From NCBI RefSeq assembly GCF_000005505.3, contig NC_016132.3, forward strand, positions 51,102,914-51,166,913: a stretch of 64,000 bases of DNA. Direction: 5' to 3'. This document shows, piece after piece, positions 12,723 to 23,191 of this stretch. The notes under the pieces were generated by a model. That model had not been told where the DNA came from, searched no databases, and saw only the letters and a program-made list of their open reading frames with translations. The DNA comes from Brachypodium distachyon (taxonomy: Eukaryota; Streptophyta; Magnoliopsida; Poales; Poaceae). Positions within the stretch are counted from its first letter, which is position 1. Each line of letters starts with the position of its first letter. A program made the position numbers and the translations under genes.

Positions 12723-15196
12723 GAGCAACTCTAACCGTTACCGAACCGGAGCGATTTTACATAACCGAGTTTGGATCAAATGATTCGGTACCGTTGGACT
12801 TTTGGCGGAACTGATATCAAATACGAAAACCGAACAACATAGAAATTTGAAACTTCACGCGCAAATCATATAAATACGGGGCTAGTTCTTCATGATTTCA
12901 CATCGCAAATCATCGGAATTCGTCATTCGTCCACATACTTAAATTCTACTACATCTACTAGTTCAACATTTATCAAAAGTTAGCCAAATTAGAGGAGCAA
13001 ACACACAAAAAGAAAATTGCTCCTCGCCGGCCACGCCGGCTTCAGGTCCACTCGTCGGAATGCTTACTTACTCATCGTCCGCAAGGACGATGACTGGGCG
13101 AGCTGCCGTCACCTGAGGCGCGGGAGCCGCGTTGGAGAGGTCGTAGGCCGCCGTGAGCATCCTCTCCTCTGTGGCGAGGCGGCATGCATCGTTTTCGACG
13201 ATGGAGTGCTTCGATGCCTCCTTCATGTGCGTGATGTCCTCAGGGTTGAACCCCGCCTCCGAAGCTTCATCCGCCTCTGCCGCATCCTCCTCACCCTCCG
13301 CATCTGCCTCCCCAACCGCAACAGCCGGCGCCTCCCCGACTATCTCCACCGACGAATCGAAGGAGGAAGAAGAGGAGGGCGAACCCAACCGGAGCCAGTC
13401 ACTCGCCGGCGAGGAGTCGACAACGCTCGAGCTCCTCTCCCTGGTGGCGGTAAAGCTGATGCGGCGGTCCCAATCCCCTCCCCGGTGGGCGCTGCGACCG
13501 GCCCACCTCACGCAAATGCGGGCTCCACCCCCCCCCCCCCTCCCAATGGCCGGCTGCAGACTGGCGGCGCCGGGCTTCTTCCTCGACGATGGTGTCCTAG
13601 CCGTCGCTAGGGTTGCCGCGGCCATAGGGACCGACGGCCAGACGCACACGGCGAGCGACGAAGGAGATCGGGGGCCGCATTTTGCCTAAGAGGGGGGTGT
13701 TGGCGGCGGCGGAAATGGAGGTGCTGGCGGCGCCGGCGACAGAGGGGGGGCGGTGTATTGCGGCGGAGGGTGAAAGGGCATTTCTCTCCTAAGTGGTTTT
13801 GGTGGTGATGACAACATGTTGTGTATCTAATCGTGTGTCAAGTATTTTAGATTTCGTAAAGAAATTGGCACAAGACGTTGATGTGGACCCTCAAGATGCT
13901 ATGAAGCGTAGCGGTGTTAGCGGATTTTTCGTTTTGATTTGAGTCGTAGGACATCCGTACGATAAAGAGGGAATCCACAAGGGAAGGTAATGGGTGAATC
14001 AATTTCACGTACACAACTACACAATTTGCACCCACTAAAAAGCCTACCCCAAAAAGTGAGAGAGAAGAACTAAACTCAGCATTTTTTGTTCTGCCTGCAG
14101 TCCAGGTGGAGGAAGTTCCGGCCGGAACTTCTGCTCCAACCTCCGGTCGCTCTCTGTTAGGATCAGCGGAAAATGCGGAACTTTCGGTAATATGCTGAAC
14201 TTCCGTTTGACCAGAAGTTCCGGCCTGTCTCTACGCAGTGCATAACGACTCGATTTTAGGAACCCCATATATATACCCCTTCGTCCCCAATGAGCTAGCT
14301 GACCGTTTCAACAGCCAAGAACAGCCTCTCTCACCCAAGAACACAAAAAGCTCAAATCTCCAAGATCTCCCTCCCTAGCCACTCTCACCTCTTGATTCTT
14401 TGAGGATTGGAGGAGAAGATCTTGCTCTAGGGTTTCACCAAGTCAAAAAGTTAATTCCCCTTGTTTTCTTTATGGATTTCGTTTCTCTTGGGTTGTTGGG
14501 AACCCTAGACGGAAGCGGTCACCACAAGCTCTCCCTTGGTGTATGAGGAGCTTGAGGCTTGGGTTGGGAGCCTTCTATTGAATTGTGGAGTTTGCCCCAG
14601 TCAAGTTTGTAAGGATTCGGCATTCGCCCTCAAGGAAGCCATTAGTGGAAGTCACCTCGCCTTTGTGGTGTTGTGAGAGCTCAACCCACCTTTGTGGTGT
14701 GGTGAGTTGAAGAATAGAGTGAGCCTTCGTGGCGTCTCTACCTTTGTGGTAGAGCACTCCTTGAAACGGAGACGTACACCGATCCCAATAGGTGGAACTC
14801 CTGTGAAATCTTCGTCTCCACGTGTGGTATCATTTCCCCTTTACATTCTTGCTATATACATTGTTGCTTCGGCTATTGCATTTCATTCTAGGGTTGAATT
14901 CACTTTAGTGTATCTAGAAAACCCTCAGATTAAGTGTTTATATCTTTCAAGAAAAGAAAAAGAAAAACTAAAATTTGTTAGTCTCCTATTCACCCCCCCC
15001 CCTCTAGTCGCCATACCGATCTTTCAGAGGGGAGTTTGGATAGCTAACTGAAAAGCCCCCTCCGAACCCTACATATACTGCGCAGAAGCGAAGCTATCCG
15101 GTGACCCGAATTAGGTGTTCGGTAAACGGCAGCATCTGGTTTGGCCCATTTTTCGGCCCAAAACTGAAAATCAAGTTCAATTCGCTAGACTTGCTC
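12723..15196. mobile_element. Non-autonomous PIF/Harbinger-like DNA element, split by a solo LTR
   Basis: The left end GAGCAACTCTAACC and the right end (read inverted) GAGCAAGTCTAGC are imperfect terminal inverted repeats. Each is flanked by TAA (12720-12722 and 15197-15199), the 3-bp target size of PIF/Harbinger elements. Without the nested solo LTR and its duplication it is about 1.2 kb. The interior at 13017-13690 is GC-rich with overlapping open frames on both strands; none shows a transposase motif, so it appears to need a transposase in trans. Confidence 0.75.
13771..15026 (+). mobile_element. Solo LTR (1256 bp) inside the DNA element
   Basis: The segment begins TGAAAGGGCA and ends CCGATCTTTCA, giving TG...CA ends with a short inverted repeat. 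It is bracketed by a perfect 5-bp duplication GAGGG (13766-13770 and 15027-15031). A TATA-like CATATATATA occurs near 14267, and the C-rich tract before the 3' end resembles many cereal LTR ends. No primer-binding site, gag or pol follows, so this is an LTR left after recombination between two LTRs. Confidence 0.88.
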
Positions 15197-15677
15197 TAAA
15201 AGCCCACTCCACTGCAATTGAAGGGCCGCAAATACAGCCCAAGTCTAAGGCTTCCCGAATTATGATTTCTACCGCACTGGATGGCCAAGATGAACAAGGC
15301 TGCGTTTCTTCTGAGAGAAAAACCACGGCATATTGGTTTCGTACTTTGGTATCACAATTTCTGGGTCTCGTATAAGAGCATCACCAGAGACTACCTAATT
15401 GTGAGCCCTTAAATCTTGTTATGGGGACTCCCTAGTATAGATTCCCTCTCCAAATTTGTTATCTGCCCATCAGACTACCTAAATCTCAACCCCTATAATT
15501 CATTCATCCATATTTTATTCATATGCTTCAACCGTTTTTGTAAAAAAAATCTATATTTCAAACTACTTGGCTTGAAATTATATATTTGAAACGCTTATAA
15601 TTTAAATCGAATAGTTTTTTTTATAGTCATTTAAGTACATAAACTATAATATTATAATTTAATTATCAAATGGCTAC

Positions 15678-15768
15678 AACGGCTATATTCTCAACGGCTA
15701 TATTTCCGACGGCTATATTTTCAAACGGCTATATTCTCAACGGTTATATATCCAACGGATATATTTCT
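15678..15768 (+). promoter_or_regulatory. Subterminal array of six AACGG-TATATT motifs
   Basis: Six copies of a motif close to AACGGCTATATT start at 15678, 15693, 15708, 15724, 15739 and 15754, a spacing of 15-16 bp. The block is AT-rich and lies between the left terminus and the transposase start. A shorter version with three copies occurs in the derivative element at about 22972-23010. Transposases or their Myb-like partners commonly bind subterminal repeats; that this array is such a site is inference. Confidence 0.7.
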
Positions 15769-15845
15769 TGGTCTACATATATGTGGAGCTCTAAAGCCAT
15801 TGTCCATTCACTCTCCACCACATCTCTCAGCCTCCTCTCACAAAA

Positions 15846-17227
15846 ATGAGTCGTAGCTTACTTTGGAAATACGTGAGTTCGTCGTCGTCGTCGTGGTGGT
15901 CGTCGTCGTCGGAGGAGGAGGAGCATGAAGACGACGGCCGTGAACTAATGGTTGCTACGGTGGCAATAGTTCTCGACGTGAACACGCGGTTCAATGCTCG
16001 ACGCCGTTGCGGTTCAGTGCCGGGTCGTCAGGTAATTAACCGTGATACGGTAGGTGGGCATGCTAGATTATTCGAAGACTATTTCGCGCAGCATCCTGTC
16101 TATGGCCCCTCGTATTTTCGCCGAAGGTAAGCAATGCGTACATATGGTTTTTACTTGCATTTATATTGTTCCTCTAGTGTTCAACTATTTACCTTTGTTT
16201 TCATAGGTTTCGAATGTCTCGGCCGTTGTTTTTTCGCATAGTGAAAGCTGTGCGGGAACACGATAGCTATTTTGTGCAGATAAGAAATGTTGTTGGAAAA
16301 CTTGGGTTATCATCTCTTCAAAAGGCTACCGCAGTGATCCGAATGTTGACTTATGGTGTAGCAGCGGATGCTACAGATGAGTACATTCGGATTGGAGGAA
16401 GTACTGCTTTGAAAAGTATGAAAGCATTTGTTAGAGCTATTGTTGAAGTTTTCGGAGATGGGTATTTTAGATCTCCAAATGAAGCCGATACCGCTAGATT
16501 GCTTGCAATTGGAGAGAGCAGAGGGTTCCCTGGAATGCTAGGGAGCATCGACTGCATGCATTGGGGGTGGAAAAATTGCCCTTCATCATGGCAATGTATG
16601 TATACTGGCCATGTGCATGAGCCCTCAAACATTCTAGAAGCTGTTGCTTCACAAGATCTTTGGATTTGGCATGCCTTCTTTGGTTTACCTGGCTCTCTTA
16701 ATGACATCAATGTTCTTCACCGTTCCCCGATCTTCGCAAGGCTAGCAGAAGGGCAAGCTCCAGAAATTAATTTTACAGTAAATGGTAACAATTATACAAT
16801 GGGGTACTACCTTGCCGATGACATATACCCGCAGTGGGCAACACCCTCTCCACTAGGGCAGAAGAATAAATATTTTGCAAAATGTCAAAAAACACATAGG
16901 AAGGATGTGGAACGAGCATTTGGAGTGCTTCAAGATCGTTTTGCAATTGTTCGTGGACCAACAAGACTGTGGGATCAAGAAGTACTCCATGATATCATCA
17001 CAGCTTGTGTCATCATGCATAACATGATAGTTGAAGATGAGCGAGATGAAGGTCCACAAGACTACAATTACGACAACATGGGAGAAAAGGTTATTCCCTC
17101 TCATGCACAGACGGCTAAATTCTCAAACTTCATTCAAAATCATCTTGACATCCGAAACGCACAAGTCCACTCTCAACTAAAGGATGACCTGGTTGAGCAC
17201 CTATGGCAAATTTATGGGGCAATGTAG
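15846..17227 (+). CDS. PIF/Harbinger DDE transposase (ALP1-like nuclease), uninterrupted
   Basis: Two exons, 15846-16126 and 16207-17227, join GT-AG in phase to give 433 residues without stop or frameshift. The N-terminus is rich in serine and glutamate. The exon junction falls in the typical FRRRFRM segment. The catalytic triad of the DDE_Tnp_4 family is readable: D in GSIDCMHW, D in SLNDINVL and E in VERAFGVLQ, followed by TACVIMHNMIVED. The stretch between the second D and the E looks a few residues shorter than usual around YPQWATPSP, perhaps a small in-frame deletion. The protein would cut element ends and insert at TWA sites in the nucleus, normally with the Myb-like partner encoded convergently. 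Host ALP1-type domesticated proteins are related, but the surrounding element structure argues for a transposon gene. Confidence 0.9.
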
Positions 17228-17490
17228 TGTGCAATGTCGTATGTAGTTAGAGTTATGATCTAAGTCGGAAACGTTTTATCCCGAAGAAGGTTACCCTGCC
17301 GACTTGATCTATTTAGCATGTACTATTTTTACATCATGGAGGGGTGTAATATATATTATGTATGGTATTGTATGCAACTACTTTAACGAATTATGCCATA
17401 CTCAAATAGTTAATACAACAACATAGTCCATACTCAAATATTTAATACAACAACATAGTCCATACTCAAATAGTTAATACAACAACATAC

Positions 17491-20400
17491 TCAAATTGAT
17501 CTTTTAGATCGTCGGTCAATGATATCACGCCGCAGCATCTTGTAGTATTCTTTTTGGTCATCATCCAATGAACTAAGATCTTGTTTATGATCTCCATTTC
17601 CATCTTGCTTTCCTCAAATTCATACTTCCTTTGCTCGATTGCAAGTGCTCCAACATAACACTTTTCCTTTGATGCCTCTCTTGCATCCTCTCTTGCTTGT
17701 CTTGCCGTTTCTCTTGCCATCTCTCTTTCTTGTCTTGCCGTTTCTCTTGCCATCTCCATCTCTGTCCTCTTTGAGAACACAACATCCAAAGCCATCACAA
17801 CATTACTATCTTCTAAAGAGGTAACATTTTTCCCTCGATGTTGCCGTTCTTTCTTCGCCTTCTTCCCAATACGTCTCTTCATGTGATCCGCTTTGACCGG
17901 AGATCTAGCTTCAAAGTCATTAAGATGGATCGCGTTGGCTTCTTGAGTAGACATACTTGGACTTGCATTGGAGCTTGACTTCTGCTTTTTATTACTTTGA
18001 GATGACCTATCAACTTGGGCTAACCACTTTTGTTCGAAACGCAACATGTTCCAACAATGCATTAGCACAACCCTTTATTAGTCTTATCTTGTGACTTGAA
18101 CAATTTGAGAGCATCAACAATCTGCACAAGTGAACATGTCTTATTATATTTGCACCTAACATATGAATATACAATGAAAATAAACAACTAGGTGAACTAC
18201 CTTATTGTCTTGCTCTGTCTTCCCGCTTTCGCGCCTATGCATAATTTGCTCGTAACATCCACAAAACCTGCCCACTTGTTCTTTCACAGTAGACCAACGA
18301 TGCGATAAGGAATTGACATTGCGATCACTTCCTTCTGGCTTGTGGGATTCATACTCCTCATGAATCCTATTCCAATAAGTGGCATTCTTTTGCTCAGTAC
18401 CTACTATTGGATCCATACAAGCATGCAACCATGCAGCCACCAAAACTTCATCTTCTCTATCAGTGAAATTTCCTTTCCTCTTGTTATTTGCTTTCACTGG
18501 AGGAGTAGAAACTTCAGCATGCATGAAGCGACTGCCCCCGTACAGGGTTCGATCTCTGTGCTTACTGTGCTAGTCCCTGGATCGACTCGCTAGCACACAC
18601 AGTTTCAAGATGTAATATCAAGATACAAAGGTCAAAAGTATATTACATCGTATTGACCCAGAATTAAATAGTACCTTACATATTGCATAACCTCATGGGT
18701 TAGCTCAAGAGAGAATAAAATCTTGCAGCGGAAGGCAGAAGATACAGAAGTCCCATAACAACTCCACAGCCGAAACATCTTGGAATGTAAACTCACAACC
18801 CTAGCAATTCGTACCTCACTCTTCACCTGGTTCACCTGCAACATTTAAACGTTGCAGCCAGTAGGGGGTCAATACATTGAATGTTTTGGCAAGTTCACCA
18901 AAGGGTTATAACAGATCCTATCAAGTATATGCATTATTTGGCAAGGTAGGGGTTTTGGCTATTTGCATAAAAGTATCAATGTTTCATCCTATCATTTTCA
19001 ACAAATAGTTTTATCACTATTGTACACGGGATAGAAACACCCATGCTCCTATTATCCTAGAGCACATTGAGTAGATACATCAATTGCTCCTACCCTGTTG
19101 AAACCATTCATTTTATTTAAGAAATTGGAATGAGTGAGACCTTCCTTACAGCCCTCAAATCTAGTTGCTCATAATTGTCCGTAACCGGGGACACGGCTAA
19201 GTACTTAGTTTGACACTCTCGACAGGTTGTACACATTCCCCACAAGAAATCGACGTGTTAATCCCTTTTTGTCCTCAGGGTAGAGTAGTAACGGCATCGA
19301 TTACAGGAATTTTCAGACCATAATCACCCATACCACCTGAGGGACCTACGTTCCCACCTACACGGCTACATCTGCACAATCCCTCGGATCCAGGATCATA
19401 TGTCTTACTCCATCCAGCCAGAGCCCATATTAGCATGTGGTTGTACTGGAAGCTACTAAACAGGAAACTAGTGCAGTCTCTGAATCCCCAGGTGGCATTC
19501 CACATTTGCGACGCAAGCGCTCCCCGAATCCACGGAATAGACGTCCATGGACGATCCGTCTCCGAATCCACGGAGACTCGACTCAGAGGGACCCATAGAA
19601 ATGGACCTGACGTCGCATAACATCTCAATGCTCCACCCAGGATGATTCGTTGGGGTTGTTTTGCCAAGTTTCTAAAATGCTCCACATCATCTGATTCATG
19701 GTAGTTGAGATTCCCTCCCACGTATAATAACATAGCATAGCATGTCAACTACTTGCGATGGCAATTGGTGGAAATGAAACGGCAGGGGAAATCTACACTA
19801 CTAGGAATTCATAACTAGCAAAAATACAATAAAAGTCCTATCCATGCAACTAATAAAAACGCTTAGTGCATAGTAAAATAATAGGCGAATGATCAAAGTG
19901 AACTTGCCTTTGTCACAGTAGTTTGATATACACTCTTCACAACACACACGTTGCTCTTCGGATAATCTAAACGAAGGAAACATACACTCATATAAACACA
20001 CAATCCAATACAAGGTAAATATGCCATGATGCGATGCAAGCATGTGACATGATTTGGTTTATTTTATTTGGGTGATCAATCAGATCATAAATCTGGTCCA
20101 AAGTATTAGCAATTAAAATTAGTGCACTCGGTTAAAAACAAAAGCAAAACAAGGGATTGAAACTCCAAATTTAAGGTTTTATTGGCATCAGCCAATTAAT
20201 TCAATTCAAATATTTTATTTCTCTGTCCCAATGGACAGAGGGTAAAGAAACAAATTTTTGGGCACTGGTTTCAATTAAAAAGGATTTCTAAATAATTAGT
20301 TATGAATTATCTGTCATTAAACCCTATTCTGTAATATGAATGTGGTTAAGTTATTCAAATTTAAATTTAAACCGTGCCAAAAGATTCTACAGGTCAAGAA

Positions 20401-21968
20401 CTTTCCAGAAAGGTAAAATTTGTCAAATTTGGCCAAAAGGTTTAAAAGTTATAAGCATTTGAAGTTCTAGGGGCTTTTCTGCAAAACTGCCATTTAATTT
20501 AAACCGGGGTTAAAAATTATATTTTCTTTTTCTATTATAGTGCCACGTGTCATGCTCTGATTGGTCGGTACCGGTTCACTTAAAATTATAAAACGATCTA
20601 CTCTCGGCCGTTGGCCGAGATCCAACGGCCACTAGGGGGTCAGGCTCACCTCCGGGGACCCTAGGGTTCCGGCGAGGGAGCTCTTGCGGCGGCACGGTGC
20701 GGCCGGGGCGGCGGGCGTCGCTCCGGTGGTCTCCGGTCGTCGGGGAGGAGGGGGGCTGGGGCGGCGCGTCGTGGCGGAGACGGTGACGCGCTCGGCGTGG
20801 CGAGCCGGGGTCAGAGATGACGCCTAGTACGATGATGGCCTTCGGCGCCACGGTCCGGACTCCGGCGAGCTTGGGCGGCTGACATCCTGGCACTACGGTG
20901 CATCAATAGAATAACGGATCGCGTCAAAAGAACGGCAACGCGGAGGGGAAGAGGAAACACCAAGAAGAGGCGGAGCTCACGCTTCGGTTCGCCGACAGCG
21001 AAGGAAAACGCGGCGGCAGCAGGGGCGGTCTCCGGCGAGAAATAGCGGCGGCCTGGCGGCATAATCGGGAGAGGAAAGAGGGGGGAAAAGTAGAGGGAGG
21101 ATGCGGCTTATAAGAACGAGCTTGGAAGGTTACGGGGAGCACGGGGGAGACGGCGCGGCGAGGATTTGGCCGGGGATGGCGGCGCGGACGCGGCGGCAGC
21201 GTGACACGCGGGGTTTCCGTTCGGGGAAGACGGACCTGACAGGCGAGCCCCGCCTATCAGCGTCTCACGGCAGCGGGAGTGGCGCGGGGCTGCGGCCTGG
21301 TGGGCTGACTCGGCGCGGGCGAGGTAAGCGGGCCGGTTCGGCCCAAAACGGCCAAGCCGGTTCGTTTCTCCCCTTTTTTTTCCTTTTTTCCTTTTCCTTT
21401 TTCTTTTTCTGTTTTTCCTTTGAAACTTTTGATTTTGGACTCCAAATTGATCCAAATAAATTCCAGAAAATTTGTAAAAGCATATTATAATATGATTCAA
21501 CTTTTGGGACTAATTTCCCTTCCAAATAAAATATATAAAAATACATTTGCCCTATAATGCCTTTAAGGCTTTATAACTATTTAAATAAAATAGTTTTTCA
21601 ACTCCAAATAATTATCCAAAAATTATGGGGTAGCTTATTTATGCAATAAACCCTTTTGTAGATAAATCCTATTGGTTTTAAAGTCAAAACTCAAATGGGT
21701 GAAATGCTAGGGTTTTAGATTGAAATAAACCCTTTTCAAAGCCTTTTGGAATTCAAATTTGAATTCAAAAATGCAAATTGTGGCATGATGCTCATGAGTG
21801 CAATACATATGAAAGAGTTTGAAAATTTAGGATGTTACAATGCATTGGTGTATGATCTGCTGTGTACAAACCCATAGGCCTACTCAAATTTTGGCCCCAA
21901 GCTTCTTCGTTGTATCCTTCACTCAACATATTTGTGTACAAACCCATAGGAGAACTGTGATCATCCAT
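17491..21968 (-). pseudogene. SANT/Myb-like partner gene (ORF1) of the Harbinger element, disrupted
   Basis: Reading on the minus strand, an ATG at 21968 opens a frame through 21840. It is interrupted by the LTR insertion (21839-18524) and resumes at 18523, through a trihelix/SANT-type domain (REDEVLVAAW, then SHRWSTVKEQVGRFCGCY), to a GT donor after 18201. The second exon starts at 18121. One base appears missing near 18070-18082, producing a stop before the conserved MHCWNMLRFEQKW block. A second base is missing near 17580, so the C-terminal tail is read out of frame; the original stop would be at 17491-17493. The middle contains an ARETARQ coiled-coil-like repeat typical of this family. 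With two frameshifts and a 3.3-kb insertion it cannot make its normal product. Confidence 0.85.
18524..21839 (-). mobile_element. LTR-type insertion (3316 bp, probable long solo LTR) in Harbinger ORF1
   Basis: The segment starts TGAAGCGACTG and ends GGATGTTACA. It is bracketed by a perfect 5-bp duplication ATGCA (18519-18523 and 21840-21844). Read on the minus strand it begins TGTAACATCC, a common start of grass gypsy-type LTRs. Neither end is repeated internally and no gag, protease, reverse transcriptase or integrase motif was found, so it is best read as a long solo LTR. A compact non-coding LTR element cannot be excluded. A CpG-rich island (20580-21350) gives long open frames on both strands that look like composition artefacts. 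Confidence 0.8.
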
Positions 21969-22677
21969 CAAGTGTATGCACTATTACCATGAAAGAAACT
22001 ATAAGCAATTTTGTCACAATTGTATGATCTAATCTCATGAAAGAACTACTAAATTGATCTACCAATTTGCATCTACCAAATTAACCTCTTCTCTCTTCTG
22101 TCTTCTTTCTCTTCTCTCTTCTCTGTTCTTCCAGCGCCCCCGACCTCACCTCCCCTCCTCTCTGGCTCTTCGTTCTGCCCGCGCGCCCCCGACCCGCCCA
22201 GCACCGCCGCCGGCCTCCCCATCTCGCCCTGCAGCGCCTCCGGCCTCCCCATCTCGCCCAGCACCGCCGCCTCCCCATGTCCCCAATCCCGGCCATCACC
22301 GCCGCCGGCCTCCCCATCTCGCCCAGCAGCGCCTCCCCATCCCGCCCAGCACCGTCGCCAACCTCGCCATCTCGCCCGGCACCGCCGCGACCCGTCCCCG
22401 ACCCATCCTCGGCCGGCGACGCCCGCCTCCCCATCCGCGAAAAACGTGAATGGAGGGAGAGAAGGGAGGGAAGGAGGACGAACCTTGGCACGAATCGGAG
22501 CTAGCCGTTGAGATCCTTGCTTCCGGGAGCCCCTAGCCGGCATCTCAGTTTGGGTCGTCGGGAGGGCGATTTGGGGGCGCCCTCAATATCGGGAGGAAGA
22601 TAGGGAGGCTGCTGGATGCGGGTTTTTTTGGCTAGAATACCTATATTTGAGGATAGGGGGTGAAGTAGGGGCTCCCT

Positions 22678-23191
22678 GAGCATCACCAGCAGACCACCTA
22701 AATGTGAGCCCCTAAATCTTCATATGGGGACTCCTTAGTATAGATTCCCTCTCCAAATTTGTCATCTCCCCATCAGACTACCTAAATTTCACCCCCTATA
22801 ATTCATTCATCCATATTTTATTCATATGCTTCAATTTGACTTGAAATCTATATTTCAAACTATTTGACTTGAAATTATACATTTGAAACGATTATAATTT
22901 AAATCCAATAGTTTTATTTTTATATTCATTTAAGTACATAAACTATAATATTATAATTTACTTATCAAACGGCTATATTCTCAACAGCTATATTTTCAAA
23001 CGGCTATATTCCCGGATCGCCCAGCACCGCCGCCTGCCTCCCCATCCCACCCAGCACCCCTGCCGGCCTCCCCATCTCGCCCGCCACCGCCGGGACCCGT
23101 CCCCGACCCATCCTCGGCTGGCGACGCCCGCCTCCCCATCGGCCAAAAACACGAATCGAGGGAGAGAAGGGAGGGAAGGAGGACGAACTTT
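22678..23191 (+). mobile_element. Deletion derivative of the same Harbinger family, right end lost
   Basis: The first 330 bp (GAGCATCACCAGCAG and onward) closely match the left end of the element at 15376, including the AACGG-TATATT motifs. At about 23012 the sequence jumps to the GC-rich right part, matching 22330-22490 and ending in a GGAGGGAGAGAAGGG block shared with 22450. Both genes are missing. The right terminus is replaced at about 23192 by copia sequence. It behaves like a MITE precursor made by internal deletion. Confidence 0.78.

Larger units (their letters stand above)
15376..22677 (+). mobile_element. PIF/Harbinger transposon with transposase and SANT/Myb-like partner, interrupted by a solo LTR
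   Basis: The left terminus GAGCATCACCAG follows a TAA (15373-15375). Inside are an ordered subterminal motif array, a two-exon DDE transposase on the plus strand and a convergent SANT/Myb-like gene on the minus strand, the standard two-gene plan of plant PIF/Harbinger elements. The right side (22100-22677) is a GC-rich run of imperfect repeats ending AGGGGCTCCCT. The inverted GAGCCCCT block near both ends supports the right boundary, but the outermost 25-30 bp of the right terminal repeat are missing where a second element begins at 22678. Without the nested 3316-bp LTR the element is about 4 kb. Confidence 0.8.

Noticed and set aside
13017..13689. Overlapping frames of 180-200 codons on both strands
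   Set aside because: GC-rich interior of a DNA element; no recognisable domain, start context or splice partner. Possible captured sequence is noted as a finding, not a gene.
15846..17227. Domesticated host ALP1-type gene
   Set aside because: The coding region sits within terminal repeats, a subterminal array and a convergent partner gene, so a transposon copy is the simpler reading.
20576..21546. Several frames in a GC-rich block, both strands
   Set aside because: They lie inside the LTR-type insertion and reflect base composition; lysine- or arginine-rich low-complexity translations only.
22054..22543. Proline/alanine- or glycine/arginine-rich frames
   Set aside because: Products of the CCTCCCCATCTCGCCC-type repeat in the Harbinger right arm.
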